Below, in pieces: positions 23,501 through 35,789 of a stretch of 64,000 nucleotides of DNA. Position 1 is the first letter of the stretch. The number at the start of each line of letters is the position of its first letter. The stretch lies in assembly GCA_030562195.1 (NCBI GenBank), contig CM060202.1, forward strand, positions 31,486,599 through 31,550,598, given 5' to 3'. The position numbers and the translations under genes were made by a program. The stretch comes from Nipponacmea schrenckii. Taxonomy: Eukaryota; Mollusca; Gastropoda; Lottiidae. The notes beneath the pieces were generated by a model, which saw nothing but the letters and a program-made list of their open reading frames with translations, had not been told where the DNA came from and made no database searches.

Positions 23501-24534
23501 GACCCTCTACATCATTCAACTGATTTAGTCTGGTGTTGTAATTTAAGGCTCCGAATTAGGTTCAGGTCTGTTATTTCTATGGCCTAAGAACGAAGAAATA
23601 GTTTTCAGTGACTACTGTATTGATAAGCCCACATTGCACCAATGTTTGTCAAATTATTTTTTAACTTAGTCTAATATTATAATATCAATCAAGTACCTGT
23701 TCTTTAGTTTGTTCCAAAGTTAAATTATCTTTCTCTTCTTTCTTCTTTTTTAATTCACGTTCTTTTTTCAATCTTTCCATCATTTCATCTTGCTCTTGTT
23801 CTGAAATATGAATTATTAATTATAATTCTAAGTCTATACGTTCTATGTCAGAAATAGTTTATCTATATACGCCTATCAAGTGCTTCTCTACCTATATCTA
23901 TATATCTTTATTATCAGATTTTATATCTACATGGTCACCAATTCTCTGAAGCCATTGCATTGAAAATCAACATAACTTAATATCATTAGTTTTACTTTGA
24001 GAATCTGTGTATTTTCAATTTTTTTTTCCCATGGGCTGAATGTTAGACAGGACCATGTCCTTATGTATTGGGCCTAATTCTGACCCATGTAAAATAAAGA
24101 GTCCATGTTTGTCTCTATGGGCTGAATGTTAGACAGGACCATGTCCTTGTGTATTGGGCCTAATTCTGACCCATGTAAAATAAAGAGTCCATGTTTGTCT
24201 CTATGGGCTGAATGTTAGACAGGACCATGTCCTTGTGTATTGGGCCTAATTCTGACCCATGTAAAATAAAGAGTTTATTATTATATTTATCATTATAAAG
24301 TCAGTGATTTCTATGGAAACAATTCAGTGAAAGGTATTCTAATGAATTCATTAATTTACATATTTTAATGATAAAATTATCTATTTGCGTCCAAGGCCAA
24401 TGCTTCTACAGTGTATAAAACGTAAAATTATGAAACAAACCTTGTTTTTTCCTCTCCCGTTCTCCCATGATGTGTTGTTGAAGAACTTTATACATCATTT
24501 TTGTTAATTTAGGCCGTTCAACCAGAGCTGGCAT
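20504..24534 (-). CDS. GPS2: G protein pathway suppressor 2 (GPS2), 3' end not found
   Basis: GPS2 is a subunit of the NCoR/SMRT-HDAC3-TBL1 nuclear corepressor complex. Seven coding exons with GT-AG sites and matching phases give 375 codons: 24534-24441, 23800-23697, 23136-23012, 22529-22400, 22153-21970, 21622-21392 and 20760-20504. The start MPALVERPKLTKMMYKVLQQ is closely GPS2-like. A Glu/Lys-rich coiled coil follows (QDEMMERLKKERELKKK, LTLEQTKEQIQKLELKLKDL, LFLKLKKILNQEEE), which in the family binds SMRT and TBL1. The C-terminal half is Gln/Pro/Tyr-rich as usual, with a conserved QKQAGFNDQDKFKLQQ segment and a polyQ/QA run. The last exon seen ends in a good donor (AAAG/GTATGT) without a stop. 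The short conserved C-terminus was not located in the array-filled DNA beyond. An acceptor at 24560-24561 implies a separate non-coding first exon, probably at about 25310-25350. Confidence 0.93.
20775..21185 (+). repeat. ~47 bp tandem array abutting a GPS2 exon
   Basis: About eight copies of GAACCTGAAACATGTTGTTA plus CTCAGCGAAGACTAAAATAT. The array ends roughly 15 bases from the GPS2 exon acceptor at 20761, so the branch-point region of that intron must lie in or next to repeat sequence. Confidence 0.95.
23370..23600. repeat. tandem pair of a dispersed ~120 bp repeat
   Basis: Two adjacent copies of ATCATTCAACTGATTTAGTC, TGGTGTTGTAATTTAA and CAGGTCTGTTATTTCTATG lie in a GPS2 intron. The same sequence, inverted, occurs at about 17520-17655 and 14665-14790. 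This defines a third dispersed family, different from the two SINE-like ones. Confidence 0.8.
24031..24275 (+). repeat. ~84 bp tandem repeat, three copies
   Basis: Three nearly identical units start ATGGGCTGAATGTTAGACAG and include TTGGGCCTAATTCTGACCC and AATAAAGAGTCCATG, in a GPS2 intron. Near identity suggests recent expansion. Confidence 0.95.
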
Positions 24535-24559
24535 TTTGTAGATTATCTCCAATTGAAAT

Positions 24560-25350
24560 CTGTTAAAAATTATAAATTGTCTGATTCATTGTGAATATAA
24601 TAATAAAACCACAACAGTCGATAACATTAATAATAACATTACCAAACACTGTGTGAATATCTATAAAATAGGGGCAATGCGGAGAAAATATTGATTAGGG
24701 TGGTTGAAAGGTAACAAGCTACTTTTCAATAATAAAAGGCACTGGCACATAATATATAAGATAGTCAATATTTTCTTCACATTGTCAATACCTTTTTAAT
24801 ATCAACACCAGAAATGTGGCCTGGAATTAATTGTAGCCAGTATGCTCGAGTTCTGTACTGCACTTACTTAGAGAGTGGAGCTGCCCAGTGCAAATTTGAA
24901 ATTAGAATATATTGACAAACTGAGTTGAAAATTGACAAAACTACTCAATCTGAACCTAACTTGTAAAATATAATCGATGAAAACTAACAGAATGTTGTCG
25001 AAAAGCACTGAAAGGGGCAAAATAATTCAAAGAATTAAATTTTTAATTAAAAATTCATACCGGAAGTTATTTACTCTCTAATGATAAAAAACAAAAATAG
25101 CAGTAGGTCACCTTCGAGTTGTTCAGAATAGACATTATTAATCTACAAAATCTTATCAATTAACAAAATGCGGAAATACTAAATCACATGACTGTTTTAT
25201 AAAACCATATTCAATGCATATAGTTTTCAAATTTATCTCCTTAAATTACATACTTGATAAGATATTGAAAAAATGTTCAGTTTGCCATTTCCTGACAAAA
25301 CGAACTTACCACCATAACTTGAAAGGAACAAATTTCTAAAAGCCAAAATC
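24560..25350. promoter_or_regulatory. shared GPS2/VPS36 divergent promoter region
   Basis: The two start codons (24534 minus, 25351 plus) are about 800 bases apart and point outward. A strong minus-strand donor, GTTATGGTG/GTAAGTTC, ends at 25310. If it is the GPS2 first-exon donor, GPS2 transcription starts at or past the VPS36 start codon and the transcripts overlap or share a very compact promoter. No TATA box is evident. The assignment is inference from splice signals. Confidence 0.5.
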
Positions 25351-28300
25351 ATGGACCGTTTTGAGTGGTCGGACGGTTCCCTGATGAATGGTGAGGTTCA
25401 TATTGACCAACAAAGAGGTGTAGGAATTTATGATGGCCATGACAAGGTAATTTAGTTCGGATTTTCACTGAAATTCGATTCTTATAAGTTTCCATAATTT
25501 TCCAGACAGTTCAAGGGAAGTAACTGTTAATTGTCAGACCACAATTGCCTACTGTTTAAGGTTAAAATATGACTGAATATTTAAATCATTGGTCCATTAG
25601 AATCAATAATTCAATAAATATTTTTCAGTGGATAGTATTCTATTTAAGTTGATTTATTTTCATACAAAAATACATATTATAGTTTCTACTATCGTCGTAG
25701 GCCAGTGCTAGTGACTTACGTGGTTATGTTTTCAGACGTCATTTGACTTTGGGATGTTGAGTGTCACCAGTCATAGGTTAATTTGGAGGGATCACAGAAA
25801 CAGGGTAAGTATACATTATTAAATTGTGTACAAACCTCAAGCTGATATTAACTAGTCTAAAATTGGCCTTACTGGTTAGGTAAACATCAACAGCTAGTTC
25901 AGTTGTCTGAAGACCCCAAAGCGAGAAACTCAGAGTCACATCATGTGGTTTAAGGTTCAGGTTTAATATTTCAAAAACTTGAAAGCAATCAGTGATATTT
26001 GTTTGGATATTTGCCTGAATTGTACAGTGTAGCTTACTTCAACACATATTTGAAAGGTGCACGATAAAAACTGATAATAATAAAAGTTTATATTTTATAG
26101 AATTCCGTGATATCACTTCCATTGTCGTCTGTAGTTTATCTAGAGGAACAGCCGTCTGGATTCGCTAAAAGGTAGGATTTATTTTTATATTTCATCAAGT
26201 TTGATATCTCCTGATGGACAAAATAGCTTCATCAATATTCATTTTCTGAGATTATCAAAAGATTCTCGTAAGACCTATAGAAGCAGGAAGATAAACATTA
26301 AAAACACAAGATATATAGATATACTACTTCTTACTTTTATAAACGCAAGATATATAGATATACTACTTCTAGGTTTATTACATACTACGTTTCTAAACAC
26401 AAATATATAGATATACTACTCTGGTTTATTACATACTACGTTTTTAAACACAAGATATATAGATATACTACTTCTAGGTTTATTACGTACTACGTTTCTA
26501 AACACAAGATATATAGATATACTACTTCTAGGTTTATTACATACTACGTTTCTAAACACAAGATATATAGATATACTACTTCTAGGTTTATTACATACTA
26601 CGTTTCTAAACACAAGATATATAGATATACTACTTCTTACTTTATTACATACTACGTTTCTAAACACAAGATATATAGATATACTACTTCTTACTTTATT
26701 ACATACTACGTTTCTAAACACAAGATATATAGATATACTACTTCTAGGTTTATTACATACTACGTTTCTAAACACAAGATATATAGATATACTACTTCTT
26801 ACTTTATTACATACTACGTTTCTAAACACAAGATATATAGATATACTACTTCTAGGTTTATTACATACTACGTTTCAAAACACAAGATATATAGATATAC
26901 TACTTCTTACTTTATTACATACTACGTTTCTAAACACAAGATATATAGAGATACTACTTCTAGGTTTAGGCCTATTACATACTACGTTTCTAAACACAAC
27001 ATATACTGATATACTTCTTCTAAAGCAAGTAAGCTATTTTGTGTAAATTATTTTTGTGACTTGTTGATCTATATTAAGTCTTGTATTTCCAGTGCTAAGA
27101 TAATTGTACATTTGAGTGGTGCACCAAGTAACAAATCAGCTGGACCTTCGACCTACAGCGCTCATTCTTATATTAGACTGTCTTTTAGAGAGTCTGGTGA
27201 ACATGAGGTAAGAATATGATAGATACACACCCAGATGATGTAACCAAGCAACCCATTTTGACACATTGACAGATGATGTAACCAAGCAACCCATTTTGAC
27301 ACATTGACAGATGATGTAACCAAGCAACCCATTTTGACACTTTGACAGATGATGTAACCAAGCAACCCGTTTTGACACTTTGACAGATGATGTAACCAAG
27401 CAACCCATTTTGACACTTTGACAGATGATGTAACCAAGCAACCCATTTTGACACTTTGACAGAGAATTAACTCATCCTCAAAAGAAATTTCAATTTTTAA
27501 AGGAATTATTAAATTTAACCAAGGTTTAAATGGAGTTATAATTATGTAGATGTGTGTATTTAAAATGTGTTTGTATTTTTAAAGATATTAAGAAGTTTAA
27601 ATGAAGCTCTACAAGCCAAGAAATGGGAACAATCATCAATAGTGCCGTCTCAACCTGGAACTGTAAGTTTTTTATCTTTGGAAACATTTTTGTTTAGAGC
27701 TAGAGGTTAAGTCCAAAGACAAAGTTCACATTTTAGTAAAAACTTCAGTTAGATAAGTGTTAAGTGATAGTAAAAACTGACAGTGAATAACCTGTTATAA
27801 TTTGTGGTGAAGATGGGATAATAGGTTTTATTATTTTATATTGTCCAAGAGTAAAGCATGTTACGGGTTCCTCTACAGTTGATTCATTGTACACTGCATA
27901 ATGTCAAGTTATGATTTTTGACATTTGGAAATTGCATTTAGGTGTGGCTGGTTTGAAAAAAAAAAACCAAAAGAACTCTATAATATGATGATTATTAAAT
28001 TCATATTAAACCTGGGAGAGTCTGTGATTTCACTGAATATTATAAAAAAATATAAACAAAAAATATTATCTAGTAATATTTTTTTTCTTTTTTGAGTAAA
28101 AAATGAATATCAAGTTTTACCAGCAATATTTGTTGTTTTTATTTCAGTCGGCTCGTCATCGTCCAGGCATAGTAGGTATAGAGAGATCAATCCAACAGAA
28201 AAATACCCACACCAATAAACAGATCTCCGTGGCTTTCGAGGATTTAAATAAACTGATACAACAGGTATGGTATAGTTAATATTCTATTTTACCAGGCATG

Positions 28301-31300
28301 TCTGACAGGACAGTTTAAATATCTTGTTATCAATATTGTTAATATTAGTACATCAGGGTTGTTGATTTTTCTATTTTACCATACATGTTTGACAGTGTAG
28401 TTTAAATGACTTTGGAACACCTAATCGTAAGGACTCTCAAATTATTTTACAAATTTTTTACTGCTCCTTTTAGAAATGTGGATAATCTAGAAATAAATTC
28501 TTTTTGAACCAGTGCATCTTCATTTTATGTATCCCTGCCAGGAAGAATGTTTAGGAATGTTGCTAAGCAACTAGCAATAGGAAACTGACATTTCTAGTAG
28601 TGTTTGATTTCATTCCTCTCAGGACCCCGTTTGAAATGGAAATGCTTTATGGGTTATCCTTAAGATGAATTTCATCATGACTTCAAGCGTTTCATATTTT
28701 ATATTTTTTTGACTTTCCTTTTATAACTTTCTGTTCTGGTCGAAGGCTATTTTCTTTCACGTGTCATGTATTTTATTTATCTTTAAAAAAAAAAAAAAAA
28801 AAAAAATTGTTTACTGCTGTTGATAAATAGTTATTTATTATAAGATTAGGGGGGATAGTTTGTGGTTTATTTGAAATGAGTAAGAAGTAAATATATATAA
28901 TTCATTGTATATGTGTTTTATTACAGGCTAAAGAGATGGTTTCGTTGACTAAAACTATCGCCACTAAAATTAAAGAAAAACAGGGTGATATTACAGAAAA
29001 TGAGGTGAATATTAATTATTATACTATAGTAACACAAAATAATACACAGAACTAATTATTCTTCTATATCATACAGACCAATTAAAATATTTACATACAG
29101 GGTCATTCTGTTAGATTAAGGCTGGGTTTACTGACACACCCACTGAATCCTTTAATGGTGTAGAGGAGGGGCTATGTATTTGATTGACAGTTGAATTGAC
29201 AAATAACATGAATGAGTTATTTTTCTTGTCACATGATAAAGCAGTTATAAAGTTTTATTTTTGTAGACAATATTTTATTCCCAAATATATTATGAAAAAG
29301 ATTGGGAAACAGGCTTCCCCTATATTACCCCTCCCCAGTTTCTTCTATTTATTAAAAAGATTGAAAACATGAACTCCTATCATCATGAACCCATTAGGTG
29401 CAGAAGAGTAGGAAGCGAAACTCTATTTATTTCATTTATACCTAGTTAAACCAGTCTTCATTAACCCAATGGTACAGAAGAGTAGGATGTAAAACTTCAT
29501 TCATGTCATTTCAAAAAATGAACACTCTAGACCATATCAATGGTCCGGTCTCCTAACTAGGCTTATTTAATATTTTATTAAATCATTTCAGACAAGAAAA
29601 TTTAAAGCATATTTATTATCTATGGGTATCCCAAACCCTGTTACCAGGGAAACGCACGGTACTGGGGATAAATATTACACGGAATTAGCTCGACAACTAT
29701 CTTCAGTTCTTACTAAAACAGTTGAGGTAGGTGAATTGGTGTGATGCAAGCAGGGGTCATGATTGATGATTTTATACCGGGCGGCTACCCCAATCCTTGT
29801 CAACCATGATATTAAAGCATTTTCACTGCCATTGGCAGGATAAAAATTACTGAGCTATTCCAATGTCCGAGCAGATGAAAATCCAACTCACCAGCTGAGC
29901 TATAAGTTAGAGAGTTATTGCCCTTGATTAAGAAGTTGATATATTATATTTCAGGAGAGTGGTGGAATGATGACTCTAACTGATGTTTACTGTCGTGTCA
30001 ACAGAGCCCGAGGCATGGAGGTAAATCAAATAATCCCTTTCCTCACCCCACTTCCCATCTTTCCCAGGGGTAAAAGGAAGGACCATTTATTACGTCCAAA
30101 AAAATTTCACAAGGTTCCCCTGGGTATAAATCTTTCCCTGATTATTTGTACCCATTTACAGCTGGGTGGGATGGCATAATCAGAAAGGTATCACCAGGTG
30201 ATAGGGTGCAATTTAAAGGGATATATTCATCAGTGAACTTACCTGGTGTTATATAGTAACAGAATCCCTTAAATCTCAAAAACTCACAAAACTAAGGCAT
30301 TTTCTAAAATCTTTATTCAATAATCAAATGCATCTTTATAGATAATTACTAAGTTTTTTGGATATTTATTTATTTTTTTATGTTTTTTATGGCAAAAGGT
30401 ATTTTTACTGATGAATATATCCTCTTATTGACCAAGTTAATCTTTTGGAGATGGGCAGCTTTGGATTTTTTACATCTAAGTGTGTTTCATCTTCACCAAG
30501 TTTGTAACCCACGACCACTTTCATGTTTTATGTAACCAAAAAAACTACTTATAAAAAAATTAAAATATTATTTTTGCTGTTTTAGTTATTATCACCTGAA
30601 GATTTACTTCACGCCTGTGAATTGATGGAAGTGTTAAATTTACCCATCAGGTGTGTATAGTGTTTAATTACCAACCCAGGCAGGGGCGGATTGCTTTGTG
30701 GTTTGTGGGTTTAACAACAAAAGTCCTGTTGAAAGTTGATCTAAACTGGAACTCGGAGTTTGTTTTTAAGTCAAGATCACTGTATTGGGAGAAGAATTTG
30801 TCGGATCTGAAAAACTGGCGTTTATTTTTAAATATTTTCATTTCTATTACTTATCTAAATAAACTAGTTACTCAAATTGTAGTTTGTCACGTGACACTAT
30901 GATGAAGTCAAACAACAACAACAACGCAATCTAATTAAATTATTATAACAGTAATAAGGAAATTATTAAGTTACTCTATCATATAAATTTACAGAATGTA
31001 AATTGCACTAGCATTATAGTTGTAAATAACATTGATATATAATATAATTTCGTCATTTATTAGCAACGTTTGGTCTACAACTATAATCTAATTAGATGTC
31101 TGTAATAAATTTCTAGTTATCACTCCTACAATATAACAGTATCAATTATCGTCATTTATATCAGTTGTCACATTGATTATTCGCTAACACCAATTAATTC
31201 TAGATTATGATTTCTTTATTAAAAGTTTCATATTTCTACAAATCACACAGTTACTATAGAACCAGTATAGCATAAATAACTACGTATGTTTATTATTTCT

Positions 31301-33974
31301 AAATTTAGTTATTCACATAGAAACATTATACAATAAACAATGTTTAATCAGATTATATAGATATACTACTTCTCTTTAGATTTAAGCAACGTTTCAATTC
31401 ACATACAGAATCTTTATCAAGTTATACAATAATAGATATAGTAACTTTAGATAAATAAGACCACTACTATAGATATACTACTTCTCTTTAATTTATTCAA
31501 CGTTTCAATTCACATACAGAATCTTTATCAAGTTATACAATAATAGATATAGTAACTTTAGATAAATAAACCACTATTATAGATATACTACTTCTCTTTA
31601 ATTTAAGCAACGTTTCAATTCACATACAGCAATCTTTATCAAGTTATACAATAATAGATATAGTAACTTTAGATAAATAAGACCACTATTATAGATATAC
31701 TACTTCTCTTTAATTTAAGCAACGTTCCAATTCACATACAGCAATCTTTATCAAGTTATACAATAATAGATATAGTAACTTTAGATAAATAAGACCACTA
31801 TTATAGATATACTACTTCTCTTTAATTTAAGCAACGTTTCAATTCACATACAGCAATCTTTATCAAGTTATACAATAATAGATATAGTAACTTTAGATAA
31901 ATAAGACCACTATTATAGATATACTACTTCTCTTTAATTTAAGCAATGTTTCAATTCACATACAGCAATCTTTATCAAGTTATACAATAATAGATATAGT
32001 AACTTTAGATAAATAACACCACTATTATAGATATACTACTTCTCTTTAATTTAAGCAATGTTTCAATTCACATACGGAATCTTGCTGTATGTAAATTGAA
32101 ATTTTGCTTTAATAAAAGAAGGAGTAGTATAGTTATAAAAGTGTTTTCTTTATAAAATGTTCCACCTACTTCTAAATGTCAATCTAAGATTGTAAACTTG
32201 TGTTGTATAAAATGGACTGATGATATTTTGAATCCCATTATTGTACCAGTAAATAAATAAATATCAGTTTTGACCTGTTGTTTATATTTCTCTATGTCCA
32301 CTATTTACAGGTAGAAGAAAATGGTAATTGTACAGCCGAAGAACTGGCCCAGTGTCTTGGTGTTTCTGTCTTACTGGCCAAAGAAAGGTTTGTGTTTGTT
32401 TATTATTGATAAAATAAAACAACACAGCAAATAATATTCTATGTTGTTAATTAAAGGCTGAAATCATAAACACATAGAAATAAACACACTTCTTTAATAA
32501 GGTTACAAATCACACTTCTTTAATAAGGTTATAAATCACACTTCTTTAATAAGGTTACAAATCACACTTCTTTAATAAGGTTACAAATCACACTTCTTTA
32601 ATAAGGTTACAAATCACACTTCTTTAATAAGGTTACAAATCACACTTCTTTAATAAGGTTACAAATCACACTTCTTTAATAAGGTTACAAATCACACTTC
32701 TTTAATAAGGTTACAAATCACACTTCTTTAATAAGGTTACAAATCACACTTCTTTAATAAGGTTACAAATCACACTTCTTTAATAAGGTTACAAATCACA
32801 CTTCTTTAATAAGGTTACAAATCACACTTCTTTAATAAGGTTACAAATCACACTTCTTTAATAAGGTTACAAATCACACTTCTTTAATAAGGTTACAAAT
32901 CACACTTCTTTAATAAGGTTACAAATCACACTTCTTTAATAAGGTTACAAATCACACTTCTTTAATAAGGTTACAAATCACACTTCTTTAATAAGGTTAC
33001 AAATCACACTTCTTTAATAAGGTTACTAATCACACTTCTTTAATAAGGTTACAAATCACACTTCTTTAATAAGGTTACAAATCACACTTCTTTAATAAGG
33101 TTACAAACACATTCTTTAATAAGGTTACAAATCACATTCTTTAATAAGGTTACAAATCAAACTTCTTTAATAAGGTTACAAATCACACTTCTTTAATAAG
33201 GTTACAAATCACACTTCTTTGAATAAGGTTACAAATCACACTTCTTTAATAAGGTTACAAATCACACTTTTTAATAAGGTTACTAATCACACTTCTTTAA
33301 TAAGGTTACAAATCACACTTCTTTATAAGGTTACAAATCACACTTCTTTAATAAGTTACATCACACTTCTTTTAATAAGTTACAAATCACACTTCTTTAA
33401 TAAGGTTACAATCAACTTCTTTAATAAGGTTACAAATCAATGTTCTTTAATAAGGTTACAAATCACACTTCTTTAATAAGTTACAAACACACTTCTTTAA
33501 TAAGGTTACAAATCACACTTCTTTAACAAGGTTACTAATCACACTTCTTTAATAAGGTTACAATCACACTTCTTTAATAAGGTTACAAATCACAGTTTTA
33601 ATAAGGTTACAATCACACTTCCTTAATAAGTTACAAATCTATTCTTAATAAGGTTCTATCACACTTTTTAATAAGGTACAATACACTTCTTATAAGGTTA
33701 TAATCAACACAGACAATGGGTAACGATTCTTCAGTAAACATATAGAACTATCTTAGTTCTTTCCAATTATTCTTAAATATACCTGTTAACTCAGAGTTAA
33801 TTAACATCGTCTTGTTAAACAATCTCTTAGATATTTCAATTTGTTTAAAGAGGTTATCCTTGTTGTTAAATTGTACATTGGTTTAATTTCACTGATTTAT
33901 TAATATTTATCATGACTTCTTTAATATTTACATGACTCTTTATTTACAGGTCACAGGCCTTCTTTGAAAACTAA
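25351..33974 (+). CDS. VPS36: Vacuolar protein sorting 36 (ESCRT-II), one exon missing, altered 3' end
   Basis: VPS36 is the ESCRT-II subunit that binds ubiquitin and phosphoinositide on endosomes through an N-terminal GLUE domain; its C-terminal winged helices join VPS22 and VPS25. Exons: 25351-25446, 25736-25804, 26101-26171, 27093-27207, 27585-27662, 28148-28264, 28927-29004, 29592-29726, 29955-30020, 30586-30650, 32311-32387 and possibly 33950-33974. Diagnostic stretches are MDRFEW at the start, [14 protein letters not shown] and [12 protein letters not shown] (GLUE), [65 protein letters not shown] and [11 protein letters not shown]. The exon expected between 30650 and 32311 (about 28 residues with FDSG in the family) was not found, and joining the neighbours directly gives an immediate TAG. 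The last exon reads SQAFFEN-stop instead of the family's C-terminus. Confidence 0.94.
26285..27010 (+). repeat. ~53 bp tandem array (ATAGATATACTACTTCT)
   Basis: About 13 units of CACAAGATATATAGATATAC, TACTTCT and TTTATTACATACTACGTTTC in a VPS36 intron, with TAGGT/TTACT variants alternating. The minus-strand 137-residue frame through it is an artefact. Confidence 0.95.
27205..27465 (+). repeat. 38 bp tandem array, six copies
   Basis: Units of GACAGATGATGTAACCAAGC and AACCCATTTTGACACTTT start just after the donor of VPS36 exon 4 (27207). Three overlapping minus-strand frames of about 90-100 residues are due to the repeat (a period not divisible by three leaves all frames open). Confidence 0.95.
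29385..29515 (+). mobile_element. two adjacent SINE 3' ends
   Basis: Two successive copies of the CCATTAGGTGCAGAAGAGTA / GTAAAACTTCATTCAT end of the common SINE-like family, in a VPS36 intron. Adjacent partial copies also occur at 50.74-50.95 kb. Confidence 0.7.
30090..30190 (-). mobile_element. fragment of the 76-bp-tail SINE family
   Basis: CCCTGATTATTTGTACCCAT and TTACAGCTGGGTGGGATGG match, in the same orientation as the copy at 43.9-44.2 kb, the middle part of that element. The tail unit itself is absent here. Confidence 0.65.
31360..32095 (+). repeat. ~113 bp tandem array
   Basis: Six to seven units of ATAGATATACTACTTCTCTT, AGCAACGTTTCAATTCACAT, CTTTATCAAGTTATACAATA and AACTTTAGATAAATAAG. 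The array lies exactly in the intron space where a VPS36 exon is missing. It shares the ATAGATATACTACTTCT core with the 53 bp array at 26.3-27 kb. Confidence 0.95.
32475..33720 (+). repeat. 26 bp tandem array (CACTTCTTTAATAAGGTTAC)
   Basis: About 47 units of 26 bases. The first 600 bases are almost perfect copies; from about 33,100 on, units lose single bases with increasing frequency and become ragged by 33,600-33,720. It fills the intron before the doubtful last VPS36 exon. Confidence 0.97.
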
Positions 33975-34095
33975 ACTTAAGATGTTTTTAGTTTCCCAGT
34001 CATCTGATTGGTCAATCAGTAAAATCAATATTAAATTTAGTTCTGTTATCCAATCAGCTTTCTGTATTTCTAAAAATGTGGATTTTAGTGTGTTA
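33958..34095 (+). mobile_element. MITE copy overlapping the VPS36 3' end
   Basis: GAAAACTAAACTTAAG, CATCTGATTGGTCAATCAGT, CCAATCAGCTTTCTGTATTT and TTTTAGTGTGTTAAG match the inverted-repeat element at 50.03-50.18 kb in order. The stop codon of the present VPS36 model (TAA at 33972-33974) falls inside this copy. Confidence 0.65.
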
Positions 34096-34104
34096 AGTTA
34101 AATA

Positions 34105-34805
34105 CCAGGACAGGTCCTAATACACCAGGACAGGCCCTAATACACCAGGACAGGTCCTAATACACCAGGACAGGTCCTAATTACACCAGGACAGGTCCTA
34201 ATACACCAGGACAGGTCCTAATACACCAGGACAGGTCCTAATACACCAGGACAGGTCCTAATACACCAGGACAGGTCCTAAACACCAGGACAGGTCCTAA
34301 TACACCAGGACAGGTCCTAATACACCAGGACAGGCCTAATACACCACGACAGGCCTTAATACACCAGGACAGGTCCTAATACACCAGGACAGGTCCTAAT
34401 ACACCAGGACAGGCCCTAATACACCAGGACAGGTCCTAAGACACCAGGACAGGTCCTAATACACCAGGACAGGTCCTAATACACCAGGACAGGTCCTAAT
34501 ACACCAGGACAGGTCCTAATACACCAGGACAGGTCCTAATACACCAGGACAGGTCCTAATACACCAGGACAGGTCCTAATACACCAGGACAGGTCCTAAT
34601 ACACCAGGACAGGTCCTAATACACCAGGACAGGCCCTAATACACCAGGACAGGTCCTAATACACCAGGACAGGTCCTAAACACAGGACAGGTCCTAATAC
34701 ACCAGGACAGGTCCTAATACACCAGGACAGGTCCTAATACACCAGGACAGGTCCTAATACACCAGGACAGGTCCTAATACACCAGGACAGGTCCTAAGAC
34801 ACCAG
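34105..34805 (+). repeat. 20 bp tandem array (ACACCAGGACAGGTCCTAAT)
   Basis: About 35 copies of the unit, very uniform with a few C/T changes and dropped bases. The core AGGAC..GTCCT is a partial palindrome. It directly follows the 3' end of the VPS36 model. Confidence 0.97.
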
Positions 34806-35789
34806 TACATGAAAGATGTACAGACTTTCTCAATTTAAAGTTATTTCTTGATACCAGTACAAAATGATGACATTCTTAAATACTAACAGGCTGTATATTG
34901 CTGCTCTATAATGGGTTTCACGCAATTCTGTATATTTTCTGTATTTCTATTTATTTTTCTCTATATTGTCTTTGTATATACTCTGTATTTCCTCTGTTTG
35001 TACTCTGTATTTTTTCTGTATTGCATGTATTTTTATTGATTTCTCTATGTCTGTATATTTATGTATATTTATGTATTTCATAATCATTTCCTTGTATTTC
35101 TATGTACTATTTATAAAGATTATGTTATATTATGTAAATAATAAGTAATTTAGTGGTTATAGTGTTAATTTATTTTTACAACGTATCCATACGAGGTTTG
35201 GTAAGGAGGTGGGGGGGGGGGTATGACAACCGACCATAACTAAAACCACACCCTATTGCCCCAAACCAAACCCCTAACAATCAATTCTGACTACTGACCA
35301 TTTTAATCAACCTCTAAATGGTGAAACTGTCTCTTTAAGAATAATAATAGATTCAGTAGACTGGAATAATAAACATTGTTATTAATCTGATATGATTAGG
35401 AATTAATCTTCAAAGTTCACAACTTGGCTACAGTTTTAAATAATCTATAATCCCTAGCTGATTAATCAAACTTATCTATTATAATTATTATTATTATTTA
35501 TTGGGAATACAAGCAAATATTATACAATTTATATAACCACATACACCCCCCCCCCCCCTCCTCGCTTATTAATTTGTATCAAACTTATCTATTATAATTA
35601 TTATTATTATTTATTGGGAATACAAGCAAATATCATACAATTTATATAACCACATAATAATAGCCTACTATATTAAACTAAATTATAATTTTTATAAGGT
35701 GACAGTTTCGATCAACTCAAAGACACTCTAACTGCAGATTTGAGGCTGTTCTATTAATCCAGGAATTACATGGAAAGGTCCTCTTGTCG

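Noticed and set aside
26416..27454. Minus-strand open frames of about 90-137 residues
   Set aside because: They arise from the 53 bp and 38 bp arrays in VPS36 introns; several frames stay open at once, as expected from repeats lacking stops.
32475..33720. CRISPR-like look of regularly spaced repeats
   Set aside because: Units are contiguous with no unique spacers, and the genome is eukaryotic; it is a minisatellite.
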